Below, piece by piece: positions 8,509 to 17,013 of a DNA stretch of 64,000 bases. The notes below the pieces were generated by a model, which saw only the letters and a program-made list of their open reading frames with translations, did not search any database and was not told the origin of the DNA. The stretch spans positions 30,223 through 94,222 of the forward strand of contig JAVBPM010000031.1 in assembly GCA_031549605.1 (NCBI GenBank). The letters run 5' to 3'. This DNA comes from WRAI01 sp031549605. Its GTDB lineage: Bacteria; Bacillota; Clostridia; Oscillospirales; UBA929. Position 1 is the stretch's first letter, and the number at the start of each line of letters is the position of its first letter. Both the position numbers and the translations under genes were made by a program.

Positions 8509-9756
8509 GATAATATTACCCGTCAGTACAGCGCCATCGTGCCCTTCAATGAGCACCGGCAGGCACTGCCCGCGCCGGTCAACGCCGTTGTCGTCGACGC
8601 AGACCAAACTGTAATTGTCGGCATGGCCCTGCCAGCAGCCGGCCTTGCGTTCTTCAAAAATCACCTGCTGTACGCTACCCACACAACCGGCGGCATAGCG
8701 GCTTGACGCCTCAGCTGCCGCGGCCGCCGCTCGGGCGGCGCGCTCTTTTTTCACCGCGCGCGTTAACTGACCCGCCATCTCGGCCGCCTTGGTGCCGGCG
8801 CGGCGCGAATAGGGAAAGATATGCGCGTCAGCAAAGCTGCAGCGGCTAAAAAAGTCCAGCGAAGACGCCCATTCAGCGTCATCCTCACCGGGAAACCCGA
8901 CCATAAAATCAGTCGTCACCGCAGCGTCGGGAAAGCTGGCGCGCAGCCGCGCCAGCGCCTGTTGGTATTGCTGCGTGTTATAGCGCCGCGCCATGCGGGC
9001 CAGCGTCGCGTCGCAGCCGCTCTGCAACGGCAAATGAAAATGATGGCACACATTGGGCAACGCCGCCATGGCCGCCACCCAGTCGTCGGTCACCACACGC
9101 GGCTCCAGCGAACCCAGCCGAAATCGAATGTCGGGCCGCACACGGCACAACGCCGTCAGCAACCCTTTCAGCGGCGGTCGACCCGGCAAGTCAGCACCCC
9201 ACGAGGATATTTCAATGCCCGTCACCACCACTTCACGCACACCGGTCAGCGCCTCGACCTGCGCCAGCACGTCGGCCAGCGGCAGCGACCGCGCCGGACC
9301 GCGCGCCGTCGGGATAATGCAATAGCTGCAATGAAAGCTGCACCCGTCCTGCACCTTCAAAAATGCGCGCGTACGGCCGGCCGCCGACGTCGCGGCAACG
9401 CCGGTACAGTCAACCGCCTTGCCCACGGCCAGCTCCAATCTGTCGGGCATCTGCTCTTTATTGTCTGTGCCCAGCACCACATCAACGCCCAGCGCCGTCA
9501 CGGCATTGGCGTCAACCTGCGAAAGGCAGCCCATGACCGCCAGCGTCGCGCCGGGCCGCAGCCGCCGCAACCGCCGAATGGCCTGACGGCACTTGGCGTC
9601 GCTTATGGCCGTGACCGTGCAGGTGTTGAGCACATAGGCGTCGGCCGGCATGTCCCAGTCGACCTGCCGGTGGCCGCGCACCGTCAAAACTGTGGCCAAC
9701 GTCGCCATTTCGGCCTGATTGGCCTTGCAGCCGATAGAATGAAGGGCAAAAAGCAT
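8494..9756 (-). CDS. mtaB: tRNA t6A37 methylthiotransferase
   Basis: Radical-SAM methylthiotransferase that converts t6A to ms2t6A at position 37 of ANN-reading tRNAs. The N-terminal MTTase domain has Cys in SIGCKANQAE, LNTCTVT and MGCLSQ. The radical-SAM triad is CSFHCSYC, and RFRLGSLEP and DFMVGFPGE are typical. A C-terminal TRAM-like region follows. The start is set at the Met that follows AGGAGAAAAAAAT, nine codons inside the longest open frame, giving 420 residues. It is monocistronic and convergent with murI. An assignment to MtaB rather than MiaB rests on the ALHSIGCKANQ-type N-terminus. Confidence 0.9.
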   Translation of the reverse strand: MLFALHSIGCKANQAEMATLATVLTVRGHRQVDWDMPADAYVLNTCTVTAISDAKCRQAIRRLRRLRPGATLAVMGCLSQVDANAVTALGVDVVLGTDNKEQMPDRLELAVGKAVDCTGVAATSAAGRTRAFLKVQDGCSFHCSYCIIPTARGPARSLPLADVLAQVEALTGVREVVVTGIEISSWGADLPGRPPLKGLLTALCRVRPDIRFRLGSLEPRVVTDDWVAAMAALPNVCHHFHLPLQSGCDATLARMARRYNTQQYQQALARLRASFPDAAVTTDFMVGFPGEDDAEWASSLDFFSRCSFADAHIFPYSRRAGTKAAEMAGQLTRAVKKERAARAAAAAAEASSRYAAGCVGSVQQVIFEERKAGCWQGHADNYSLVCVDDNGVDRRGQCLPVLIEGHDGAVLTGNIISATD

Positions 9757-9799
9757 ATTTTTTTCTCCTGAAAGTAGCAATATTTATCCATTTCGCCGC

Positions 9800-9828
9800 T
9801 TGCCTGCCGCGGCAAAACAGCGTATACT
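9800..9828 (+). promoter_or_regulatory. sigma-A type promoter of HPr-like gene
   Basis: TTGCCT (9800-9805), a 17-bp spacer and TATACT (9823-9828). Confidence 0.65.
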
Positions 9829-9892
9829 GATAACGTCTACAAATTGTAACGGAAAAAGAGCGCTCTGACAAGAGCAAGAAAGGAGATTTACT

Positions 9893-10129
9893 ATGAAAGA
9901 ATTCAACGTGCTGCTCACCTCCATCAACGATGTCAAGCAGTTTGTCAACGCCGCCTGCAGCCAGTCGTGCGACATCGACATCGTCAGCGGCCGCTACGTC
10001 ATCGACGCCAAGAGCATTATGGGTATTTTCAGCGTCGATTTGGCCAAACCCATTAAGGTCGAGGTTCGCGGCTCCGACGAGGACGCCAACAGCTTCTACG
10101 AAATGGTGAAGCAGTTCCAGCAGGCCTAA
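9893..10129 (+). CDS. HPr-domain protein lacking the active-site histidine
   Basis: A 78-residue protein with the size and fold pattern of PTS phosphocarrier HPr. The stretch DAKSIMGIFS matches the region around regulatory Ser46. The region that normally reads GLHARPA here reads SINDVKQF, so neither the phosphorylatable His15 nor the Arg is present, and it cannot serve in sugar phosphotransfer. By analogy with Crh it may be a regulatory paralogue phosphorylated on Ser, or a bare scaffold; this is inference. It is single-gene with AAAGGAG, its own promoter and a strong terminator. Confidence 0.75.
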   Translation: MKEFNVLLTSINDVKQFVNAACSQSCDIDIVSGRYVIDAKSIMGIFSVDLAKPIKVEVRGSDEDANSFYEMVKQFQQA

Positions 10130-10142
10130 AGCCAGCAACATC

Positions 10143-10168
10143 AAAAGCCGCCGAAAGGCGGCTTTTTT
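10143..10168 (+). terminator. rho-independent terminator
   Basis: A 10-bp stem (AAAAGCCGCC / GGCGGCTTTT) with a GAAA tetraloop and T-tract. Confidence 0.92.
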
Positions 10169-10280
10169 CTGCCAAAAAAGGCATGAACAGCCCAAAATGG
10201 AGCGCTATTCCTCGTATCGTTTGTCGGATTTTGCTTAATCTAAGGCCGACAATCTGATTATTTGCAAGGAGTGACCGTTT

Positions 10281-11414
10281 ATGAAAAAGGGGCTGTTAAC
10301 CCTTCTGACCATATTGTGCCTGTTTGCCGTAGCCGCGTCGGCGGCGCCGGCACCGCCGACCATCGAAGCGCCGTCGGTTTGCCTGATTGAAAAAGAAACC
10401 GGCACCATTCTCTTTGAAAAAAACGCGCACGAAAAGCTGGCGCCCGCCAGCGTTACCAAGGTCATGACCATGCTGCTGGTCATGGAGGCCATCGACAGCG
10501 GCCGCATTGCCAAGACCGACATGGTCACCATCAGCGCCAGCGCCCAGAGCATGGGCGGCAGCCAGGTTTTTTTGGCCGAGGGCGAGCAGTACAGCGTCCA
10601 CGACCTGCTCAAGGGCATGGTTATCGCTTCAGGCAACGACGCGTCGGTGGCGCTGGCCGAGCATATCAGCGGCGCCGAGAGCACCTTTGTCGCCGCCATG
10701 AACGAGCGCGCCAAGCAACTGGGCATGAAGGACACCCATTTTGTCAACTGCTGCGGTCTTGACGCCGACGGCCATGTCACCAGTGCCCACGACATTGCAC
10801 TGATGAGTGCCGAGCTGCTCAACCGCCACCCCGACATCAAAAACTACACCACCATTTGGCAGGACACGCTGCGCGACGGCACCTTCGGACTGGACAACAC
10901 CAACAAGCTGGTGCGCTTCTACCCCGGCGCCACCGGCCTGAAAACCGGCTCCACCGGCAAGGCCAAATGCTGTGTGGCCGGCAGCGCCGAGCGCGACGGC
11001 ATTGAGTATATTGCCGTTGTCATGGCTGCGCCCACCTCCGACCTGCGCTTTGCCACCGCGCGCACGCTGCTCGACTTTGCTTTTGCCAACTACGCGCTGG
11101 TGCCGACCCAACCCAGCGAGGTGCTGACACCCATTCCCGTGTTGAAAGGATTGCAGGACAACGTGCAACCCATCATCAAGGGCGACAGCAAGGTGCTGGT
11201 GGAAAAAAGCCGGCTGTCCGACGTCAAGGTTGTTGTCGATCTCGTATCCGACGTGCAGGCGCCGGTCGAGCAGGGCCAAAAGTTGGGCAGCGTCACGGTT
11301 GTGCTGGGTGACAAGCCGCTGGCCGAGCACGATATCGTCGCCGCCGACGCTGTCAAGCAAAAGCGCTGGACACACTACCTGTACGAACTGCTGCAAAAGG
11401 CAGCCATGGCATGA
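10281..11414 (+). CDS. D-alanyl-D-alanine carboxypeptidase (S11, DacF-like)
   Basis: Penicillin-binding protein of family S11 that trims the terminal D-Ala of stem peptides outside the membrane. A signal peptide (KKGLLTLL..., hydrophobic to residue 20) is followed by S57-V-T-K60, S117-G-N and K221-T-G, the three active-site motifs in order and spacing. The C-terminal 100 residues form the usual beta-rich PBP5_C domain with a final amphipathic, hydrophobic stretch. It has an AAGGAG site. Its stop overlaps the start of the VanW-domain gene by 4 bp (ATGA), so the two are translationally coupled. Confidence 0.92.
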   Translation: MKKGLLTLLTILCLFAVAASAAPAPPTIEAPSVCLIEKETGTILFEKNAHEKLAPASVTKVMTMLLVMEAIDSGRIAKTDMVTISASAQSMGGSQVFLAEGEQYSVHDLLKGMVIASGNDASVALAEHISGAESTFVAAMNERAKQLGMKDTHFVNCCGLDADGHVTSAHDIALMSAELLNRHPDIKNYTTIWQDTLRDGTFGLDNTNKLVRFYPGATGLKTGSTGKAKCCVAGSAERDGIEYIAVVMAAPTSDLRFATARTLLDFAFANYALVPTQPSEVLTPIPVLKGLQDNVQPIIKGDSKVLVEKSRLSDVKVVVDLVSDVQAPVEQGQKLGSVTVVLGDKPLAEHDIVAADAVKQKRWTHYLYELLQKAAMA

Positions 11415-12061
11415 GCCCCCGCCGGGCAACGGCAGGACCGGTAACGCTGTTGACGCTCGTCCTGTCGTTGACCGCCTGCCAAGCGTCGCACGGCCCTATC
11501 TCCACACGCTCCCCCACCACAACGGCAATTATTACAAATTCAAGCTCGCAACCACCCATTTCAACGCCATCCGCCACAACAAACACGCCGGCAAGCCCCA
11601 CCAACACCCCGCCTGAACGTCACCGCTTTGCCACGCCCATTGTAGACGATCTCGCGGCGCGCACCACCAACCTAAAGTTGGCCTGCCAAGCGCTTGACGG
11701 CCGAGTCGTTGAGCCGGACGCGACGCTGTCCTTCAACGACACCGTCGGTGCGCGCACACCCGAGCGCGGCTACCGGCTGGCCAAGGTCTATATCGACGGC
11801 GAAAAGGTCGACGAATACGGCGGCGGCATCTGTCAGGTGGCCACAACGCTCTACAACGCGGCGCTGGCCGCCGGCTGGCAGGCTGTCGAGCACCACCCGC
11901 ACGGCGGCGACAAACCCATTCCCTACGCACAAGACATTGAGGACGCCACCGTCTACTACGGCGAGCTGGACCTCAAGCTCAAAAACACCGGCGACCACCC
12001 CGTCACCCTGCACGCCGCCGTGCGCGACCAAGAGGTCGTCGTCGAGCTGGTACCACAATAA
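11411..12061 (+). CDS. VanW-domain lipoprotein
   Basis: A 216-residue protein with a lipoprotein signal (SLTAC) and a Thr/Pro/Ser-rich linker to about residue 68. A VanW domain follows, with the conserved DATLSFNDTVG and GGGICQVATTLYNAAL. VanW-domain proteins of Clostridia are wall- or membrane-associated and of unclear function; the name comes from a vancomycin-resistance cluster and does not mean resistance. The overlap with the carboxypeptidase gene points to a shared role at the cell surface. The G5 and PG-binding modules often found in larger relatives are absent. Confidence 0.85.
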   Translation: MSPRRATAGPVTLLTLVLSLTACQASHGPISTRSPTTTAIITNSSSQPPISTPSATTNTPASPTNTPPERHRFATPIVDDLAARTTNLKLACQALDGRVVEPDATLSFNDTVGARTPERGYRLAKVYIDGEKVDEYGGGICQVATTLYNAALAAGWQAVEHHPHGGDKPIPYAQDIEDATVYYGELDLKLKNTGDHPVTLHAAVRDQEVVVELVPQ

Positions 12062-12154
12062 CGCGCAAAAAAGCAGCACCGTCCGCATGATTGCGAACGG
12101 TGCTGCATCCATTACCATCTGTAATAATTTGTCGAATCGCTACAATGTGAAGCG

Positions 12155-14530
12155 TTATTTCAGCCGTTTGAGCACGCGCAGCACCAGCACCGACATGTCG
12201 TCACGGCTGCCGTTGCGCTGCTGGGCCTGCTCCAAAATCGATGTGGCCAAGTCCTTGCAATCGCCGTCGCCGCTTTTGGCAATCATCTGCTGCAGCCACT
12301 GATCCGACAACGGATCGGCGATGCCGTCGCTGACGATAACCAGCAGGTTGCCGTGACTCGCCTTCATTGTCGTTACGTCGAGCGACTGCCGTTCTCGCAC
12401 CGCCACACCGGCCGGCAACGCCGAGCAGGTCACGCGATGCACCTTTTCACCGCGCCGAATGTAGGACGGCGCCGCACCGTACTTGTAAAATTTGGCCTCA
12501 CCATTGAGCAGGTCGAGCACCAACATATCGACCGTGACAAACTCGTCGCCATTGTCACCCTTGGCCAGCAGCGCCGAATTCACCGTGCGAAGCGCCGTGT
12601 CCGGCGCGATGCCGACCCGCAAAAAGTGCTCCAGCAGCCGCACCACCCAGCCTGACTCACGCGCCGCCTTTGCGCCGCTGCCCATGCCATCCGACAACAG
12701 CGCAATCAACCGCCCGTCGGGCAGCTTAAAATAGGTGCCGCTGTCGCCGCTGACCTGCTCGCCCTCCTTTTGGGCCGCCGCCGATCCGACCTGCACGCGC
12801 AACGGCTCACACTGCGTAAACAGTAGCTGCTCGGCGTCATCGGTCACCAGCCGCTCGGGCAAATTCAACGGTACCTCCAGCGCATCGCTCAACTCCTTGG
12901 CCAAGGCGCGGCGATCGTGGTACAGCGACGTGACGTTGCTGTCCTCAATCTCCACCGTCACCCGTTCGCCGCTACGCGTCACCACCGCGCGCGCCGGCGA
13001 ATTGCGCTCGGCCAGCAACACGCGCACGCGCTGTTCGGCGCTGGGATAGCGCTCCTGCCCGTGCTCCAGCTGCGCCGACATACCCCTAAGCAGCCGCGCC
13101 GTCTCGGCGTACTGATGGCTGACCAGTCCACGGTTTTCATTCATGCGGTTGTTGTACCGGCGTCGGTAAAACAGCGAAATTGACTCCTCGTTGGCAATAT
13201 CGATAAACTGGCTAAACGACAGGCAACGAGCCCGAAACCAGTCGGCAAAGTCCTCGCGTTGCACCGTGCGGTGCTTGCGCAGCGACAGCGCGGCGCCCTG
13301 CATGGCGTCGCAGGTGCGCGCAAACTCTTTTTCCCAGCATATGCGCATCAGCGCGCACTGGTGGCACAGTCGCGTCGCCACGCGGTCAATTACCAGCGCC
13401 TCGTCGCTGACCTGCGGCCGTTCCTCGACCTGCCACGCCGCCTCCAACGCCTTGTGCAGCGCCGAATAGGCTGTCGCTGTCTGGGCCAGCATCTGCGCCG
13501 CCCGTTTTTGCAGGCGCAAATCGGGCGTTGTATCGACCTCCGGCACAGCGCGCGCCGTCAACCGCCGGTTCAGCGTACCCAAAGCACTGTCAGGAATGAG
13601 CATAAACAGCACACTGGCGACAAAGGCCTCTAACAGCACCGAACTGCGCACCATGTTGTTGACCAGCCACAGCGTCGATACAGCATGGCTGACAACAAAG
13701 ACGCTGACCGACCACAGCCGCCCGTTTTCCCGAAAGATGCCGGCCATTAAGCCGCTGACGCCGTAGGCCATACTGAAATAGGGCATACCCCACGCCAGAT
13801 CCATGGCCAACCCAATGCTGACGCCGCCGGCCGCACCGGCACCGGCGCCGCCGCGCAGCGCCATAAACATAACCACCATCAGCGCCAGCGTCCGGCCCGG
13901 CGACAAAACGCCCATAACCAGCACCGACGAAATTGACAGCAACACGGTGCCAAATAGGATGATATAGCTAATCGAGCGCTTGAGCACCGATGACGGCCGG
14001 CTGTCCTCGGCCACCGAAATACCATCCTGCAACGCAATGCTATAGAAATAGGTGCCCCCGGCCGCCAGCACCAGCTCGGTGACCAGCACCAGCACCTCCT
14101 GCGAGCCGGCCGCATTGGCCATAAAGACAAGCCGCACCACCGCCGTGGCCAACAGTGCCGTGAGCGGCATAAAGTAACTTTTTTTCATCAGCGGCGTGTT
14201 GGCAAACACAATGGCCGTCACCAGCGTCAGCACCGCCGCCGCCACATAGATAATGCCGTTGGCCGTCTCCCACATCTGCAAATAGCCCAACAGCACGCCG
14301 AGAAAGCCGGCGGCGCCCGTCATGCCAACGCCGGCTGCCGCCACAAACGCCACGCCAAACGGCGCACTGTGGTCAAACACCACGCCGTGCGCCAGGCTGT
14401 AGCCAATGCCAAAATACAGCGCCGCCATGGCCGCACGGCGCACACCCGTCTTGGCCGACAGCGCCTTGACCCGTTTCAGCGCACCGACACCGACACCACC
14501 AACCAGCTTTTGAACCGTAGAATCCTTCAC
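12155..14530 (-). CDS. spoIIE: stage II sporulation protein E, serine phosphatase
   Basis: A 791-residue membrane phosphatase that dephosphorylates SpoIIAA to activate sigma-F in the forespore and takes part in the polar septum. The N-terminal part holds about ten hydrophobic helices, then a central domain, then a PP2C domain with LSDGMGSGAKAA, VIVSDGIADPL and the final RDDMSVLVLR. The start is the GTG at 14530, which follows GAGGGGACGACT; the longer open frame is not supported. Its length matches B. subtilis SpoIIE (about 827). The upstream region has a Spo0A-type promoter. Confidence 0.95.
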   Translation of the reverse strand: MKDSTVQKLVGGVGVGALKRVKALSAKTGVRRAAMAALYFGIGYSLAHGVVFDHSAPFGVAFVAAAGVGMTGAAGFLGVLLGYLQMWETANGIIYVAAAVLTLVTAIVFANTPLMKKSYFMPLTALLATAVVRLVFMANAAGSQEVLVLVTELVLAAGGTYFYSIALQDGISVAEDSRPSSVLKRSISYIILFGTVLLSISSVLVMGVLSPGRTLALMVVMFMALRGGAGAGAAGGVSIGLAMDLAWGMPYFSMAYGVSGLMAGIFRENGRLWSVSVFVVSHAVSTLWLVNNMVRSSVLLEAFVASVLFMLIPDSALGTLNRRLTARAVPEVDTTPDLRLQKRAAQMLAQTATAYSALHKALEAAWQVEERPQVSDEALVIDRVATRLCHQCALMRICWEKEFARTCDAMQGAALSLRKHRTVQREDFADWFRARCLSFSQFIDIANEESISLFYRRRYNNRMNENRGLVSHQYAETARLLRGMSAQLEHGQERYPSAEQRVRVLLAERNSPARAVVTRSGERVTVEIEDSNVTSLYHDRRALAKELSDALEVPLNLPERLVTDDAEQLLFTQCEPLRVQVGSAAAQKEGEQVSGDSGTYFKLPDGRLIALLSDGMGSGAKAARESGWVVRLLEHFLRVGIAPDTALRTVNSALLAKGDNGDEFVTVDMLVLDLLNGEAKFYKYGAAPSYIRRGEKVHRVTCSALPAGVAVRERQSLDVTTMKASHGNLLVIVSDGIADPLSDQWLQQMIAKSGDGDCKDLATSILEQAQQRNGSRDDMSVLVLRVLKRLK

Positions 14531-14613
14531 AGTCGTCCCCTCTTCCGTTCGAGCGGCACACCGCCGCAGCAATCCACCACAAGTGCAACAGGCAGCGCCT
14601 GTCCGTACTTGAC

Positions 14614-14663
14614 AGTATACTGGAATAAATTGGAAGAGCCTGTCAAACCGCGGCGATGTCGAA
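14614..14663 (-). promoter_or_regulatory. Spo0A-dependent type promoter of spoIIE
   Basis: On the minus strand TTGACA (14646-14641) and TATACT (14619-14614) are separated by 21 bp, the abnormal spacing known for the B. subtilis spoIIE and spoIIG promoters. Upstream is a 0A box (TTCGACA on the minus strand, 14663-14657), and a second near-match, TTTGACA, overlaps the -35. Confidence 0.75.
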
Positions 14664-14762
14664 GAAAAAAGATGACATAACAAGATTACAGCGCAACTAA
14701 AGCAAAAACACTACGCCGATTTAGTTTACATAAACAGTTTACAAATCAGGTCATCCCACCAC

Positions 14763-14791
14763 TTTACAGCTGCCACCCGCTGTGCTATACT
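14763..14791 (+). promoter_or_regulatory. promoter of tRNA-Leu
   Basis: TTTACA (14763-14768), a 17-bp spacer and TATACT (14786-14791), 12 bp before the mature tRNA 5' end. Confidence 0.7.
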
Positions 14792-14803
14792 AACATCCAC
14801 CAT

Positions 14804-14887
14804 GCGGACGTGGTGGAATGGCAGACACGCTGGATTTAGGTTCCAGTGCCGAAAGGCATAGGGGTTCAAGTCCCCTCGTCCGCACCA
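14804..14887 (+). tRNA. tRNA-Leu (anticodon UAG)
   Basis: The acceptor stem GCGGACG pairs with CGTCCGC, followed by A and an encoded CCA. The D-arm and a long variable arm of class II type are present. The anticodon loop TTTAGGT gives TAG at 14837-14839, and the T-arm carries GGTTCAAGTCC. The 3' 26 bp belong to the prophage attachment core. Confidence 0.97.
14862..14887 (+). repeat. attL core, direct repeat with attR
   Basis: 26 bp from the T-arm through CCA at the tRNA 3' end are repeated exactly at 61618-61643. Identity stops directly after CCA (ACA here, TAT at attR). Confidence 0.93.
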
Positions 14888-14892
14888 ACAGA

Positions 14893-14929
14893 GAAAAGAC
14901 CGCTACACGACGTGTTGCGGTCTTTTCGT
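14893..14929 (+). terminator. prophage-borne terminator behind tRNA-Leu
   Basis: An 11-bp stem (GAAAAGACCGC, 14893-14903, and GCGGTCTTTTC, 14917-14927) with an inner ACACG/CGTGT hairpin lies inside attL directly after the tRNA. It came with the phage and replaces the chromosomal terminator now found beyond attR. Confidence 0.8.
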
Positions 14930-15017
14930 TGCGGCACAAACGACTCACGCCTGTTGCGTTCGGAGCAATTTTGCCGTTATCGGCAGTGTCAGTTAGCAAT
15001 AAGTAAAGCACTTTCCA

Positions 15018-15041
15018 CTAAAACGCTAACTAAAACGCTAA
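15018..15041 (+). repeat. tandem 12-bp repeat, probable integrase arm-type sites (left)
   Basis: CTAAAACGCTAA occurs twice in tandem, followed by a partial third CTAA. The same 12-mer in the same orientation occurs beside attR at 61558-61569. The position 131 bp inside attL fits arm-type binding sites of a tyrosine integrase. Confidence 0.7.
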
Positions 15042-15048
15042 CTAAATA

Positions 15049-15741
15049 CACTGTTATGCCTTCCCAAAACGCCGTGAGCATGGCAAGCACACTCGCGGCG
15101 TTTTTCGAAAATCATGGTTTTGGAGGTGCACTTCCTCCGTTTCCTAAATATTTGCTAGCGGTCAATACACCCAACAAGCAGCGGCGTTGTCCGCCGCAGC
15201 GCCTTATTCAGAACCGAGGCAATCATTGCGACGTTTGCCGCAGAGGTAACTGTTAAGCAATCGGGATGTTACATTTCTTTTTGTTTGTCAAACAGCGAGT
15301 CTCCCTTCAGTTTCCAAAGCTCTCCACCCGCCGCGAGAAATGCATCGAGTTTATCCTTACAAATTGTAACATTGCGATACTCGCTTGTACGCGAGTCTCT
15401 TCTGCGCATAAGGCCAGTAGATACCGATTTACATTCATCCGACTCCTTCCTTAATTCTTCAATCAGCAGGCCATCGGTGCGAATCCGCTAACCAGCTCCA
15501 AAATGACCGACCAAACGGTCGGTCATTAATTTTTTCTCAACTTTTTATCATTATTAGTGTTCGTGTAATTTATCATGGTGTTTGCTTGTATTTATCTTGG
15601 CATAGCTTTAGCGCCCGACGTCAGGGCTAGCACAAGGGCCGCCAACTGCTCGTGTCACTAAATACTGACCTATTCTTCAACTCTCAATAACTACCCATTT
15701 TCTCGACAATAAATCAATCAATTGATTATTTACTGACTTTT
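15049..15741. other. non-coding left arm of the prophage
   Basis: No convincing gene. It holds an imperfect hairpin with a T-run (AAAACGCCG ... CGGCGTTTTT, about 15065-15110) and a perfect 11-bp stem with an AAAC loop (AATGACCGACC / GGTCGGTCATT, 15502-15527) followed by AATTTTTT. Base composition falls from GC-rich to AT-rich across this stretch. Confidence 0.6.
15502..15536 (+). terminator. perfect hairpin with T-tract, possible terminator
   Basis: An 11-bp perfect stem with a 4-nt loop and a T-run on the plus strand. It has the form of a rho-independent terminator that would shield the cargo operon from upstream transcription. The ACCGACC/GGTCGGT core also resembles TetR-family operators, so an operator role is not excluded. 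Confidence 0.65.
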
Positions 15742-15775
15742 TTCGACACGAAATTGCATTACATTTATATATAAT
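15742..15775 (+). promoter_or_regulatory. possible promoter of the cargo operon, Spo0A-like layout
   Basis: A perfect TATAAT (15770-15775) lies 40 bp before the first cargo gene. No good -35 is found at 17 bp, but TCGACA (15743-15748) lies at 21 bp and forms part of TTCGACA, a match to the 0A box. The layout copies that of spoIIE in this window. Confidence 0.4.
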
Positions 15776-15814
15776 CGTCTTCAGTATTATTATAAAAGAA
15801 AGCGAGTTAAGGAT

Positions 15815-16531
15815 ATGAAGTATCTAAGCATTAAGAGAGCGTTCACTTCCGGTCAACTCATGAGGGATGTAATTCGAAGCAGCCGGGTGCAACTGCTTAC
15901 CGAATGGCGGCTAGTGCGTCGAGGGCGACTAGATTGCCAAAACGGAATACTGCGCCAAATCGGGGATTATTTTACATCTCCATTCATCACACAAGAAGCT
16001 AGTTTGTGCAACGCCGCCATGGAAGCAGAAAAAGAGTTTTATGCTAGGGTCTCGACAAACGCTCAAGTGTCCGCTACAACGTTGTCCCTAGCAATTGAAC
16101 GAGCATTTTACACACCCACCTATCCGCAATTACCATTGTTAAATACTGCCTGCGCTGACGCGTTCGAAAAAGAGGACAACGCATCCGACCGCGAAGCGCA
16201 GGGTAGACCTGAAGCGGCCCATATGCACGTTCAATATTATTCACCGATACATACAACTGAAAACCAAGAAATCCTTTTTGAGAACTATAAATCCCTTCGT
16301 GAGCGGTGCCATTTCCTTCAAAGCAAAGAGGCGCGGATTACCATCCTGCGTTGCAATCAACTGCGCGAACTTTTATACGCGCGAATTGCAGCTTATTGGC
16401 GCGGCGCTTTGCGCGGCGACGAAAATTCTATGCTTGGTCTGCCACCGGTATTTGACATTTCTCCAGTTTTATGCAACCCGGAGGAAATTTTTTCAAAGCA
16501 ATTTATTCAGCCAAACGAAGGAGGCAATTAG
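15815..16531 (+). CDS. cargo operon gene 1, unknown soluble protein
   Basis: A 238-residue protein with no recognised family. It is basic at the N-terminus (KYLSIKRAF...RSSRVQLLTEWRLVRRGRL), mixed helical in the middle, and has no signal peptide or membrane segment. Several aromatic-rich stretches (YYSPIHTTENQEILFENYKSL) suggest a folded globular domain. It is the first gene of a four-gene operon with AT-rich composition unlike the flanking phage genes; the next gene starts 2 bp after its stop. It is presumably cytoplasmic. Its role is probably tied to the membrane and lipoprotein genes downstream, which is inference from the tight spacing. Confidence 0.7.
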   Translation: MKYLSIKRAFTSGQLMRDVIRSSRVQLLTEWRLVRRGRLDCQNGILRQIGDYFTSPFITQEASLCNAAMEAEKEFYARVSTNAQVSATTLSLAIERAFYTPTYPQLPLLNTACADAFEKEDNASDREAQGRPEAAHMHVQYYSPIHTTENQEILFENYKSLRERCHFLQSKEARITILRCNQLRELLYARIAAYWRGALRGDENSMLGLPPVFDISPVLCNPEEIFSKQFIQPNEGGN

Positions 16532-16533
16532 CA

Positions 16534-17013
16534 ATGCACTATACGTGGCCATTTACCAAGCGAAAGTCCGCATTTCAATTTCGCGCACCATTTAACGCCC
16601 CTGCCCACAAAATGCACAAACTCAGCAAATCAAAACAACGCGAAATAACAGCTCTCGTAGAGCGCTACGCAGCTAATCTGCGTAGAAAAGGAGTTGATCC
16701 CGGCGTTTGCCTCGTACTGCTCGAAAGCTATGTTGATAAGCTAATTGCCACCGAAAAGCGATCCGTCAACCAAGAGTACCGAGGCATTCAAAGTGAAATT
16801 GAGCAACGTTACATTCGTCGATACGCAGACTTATCAGAGGCAACGCAGTGTTCAGCACAGCTCGCTCTAGAAATAGAAAACACTGAGTTCGAGTACCAGT
16901 TTATTACGAAACTTTACAAACACCACAATCCGCTCAGTAAGTTGCGAAACGGATTTACTTCTAGCGCCTGCAACGGCAGAGAAGACGATGGGGGCGATAA
17001 CGACAATGACTGA
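16534..17013 (+). CDS. cargo operon gene 2, unknown helical protein
   Basis: A 159-residue protein. The start is the ATG at 16534, which follows GAAGGAGGCAATTAGCA; a longer in-frame extension overlaps gene 1 and is rejected. The sequence is basic and helical, with long Glu/Arg/Leu heptad-like stretches (REITALVERYAANLRRKG, YRGIQSEIEQRYIRRYADL) and a C-terminal tail rich in Asp/Gly/Asn. No known domain was recognised. The stop overlaps the start of gene 3 in an ATGACTGA arrangement, so translation is coupled. It could be a cytoplasmic coiled-coil adaptor for the membrane protein of gene 3. Confidence 0.7.
   Translation: MHYTWPFTKRKSAFQFRAPFNAPAHKMHKLSKSKQREITALVERYAANLRRKGVDPGVCLVLLESYVDKLIATEKRSVNQEYRGIQSEIEQRYIRRYADLSEATQCSAQLALEIENTEFEYQFITKLYKHHNPLSKLRNGFTSSACNGREDDGGDNDND

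Noticed and set aside
8821..9771. 316-codon plus-strand ORF opposite mtaB
   Set aside because: No ribosome site, composition of an antisense shadow; mtaB is certain.
10629..11429. 266-codon minus-strand ORF opposite the carboxypeptidase
   Set aside because: Gly/Val/His/Gln-rich antisense shadow; all S11 motifs lie on the plus strand.
14818..15006. Short ORF starting inside tRNA-Leu
   Set aside because: Overlaps the tRNA and the terminator; no ribosome site.
15018..15048. Tandem repeats considered as a CRISPR fragment
   Set aside because: Units are directly adjacent with no spacers and recur near attR, which fits integrase arm sites.
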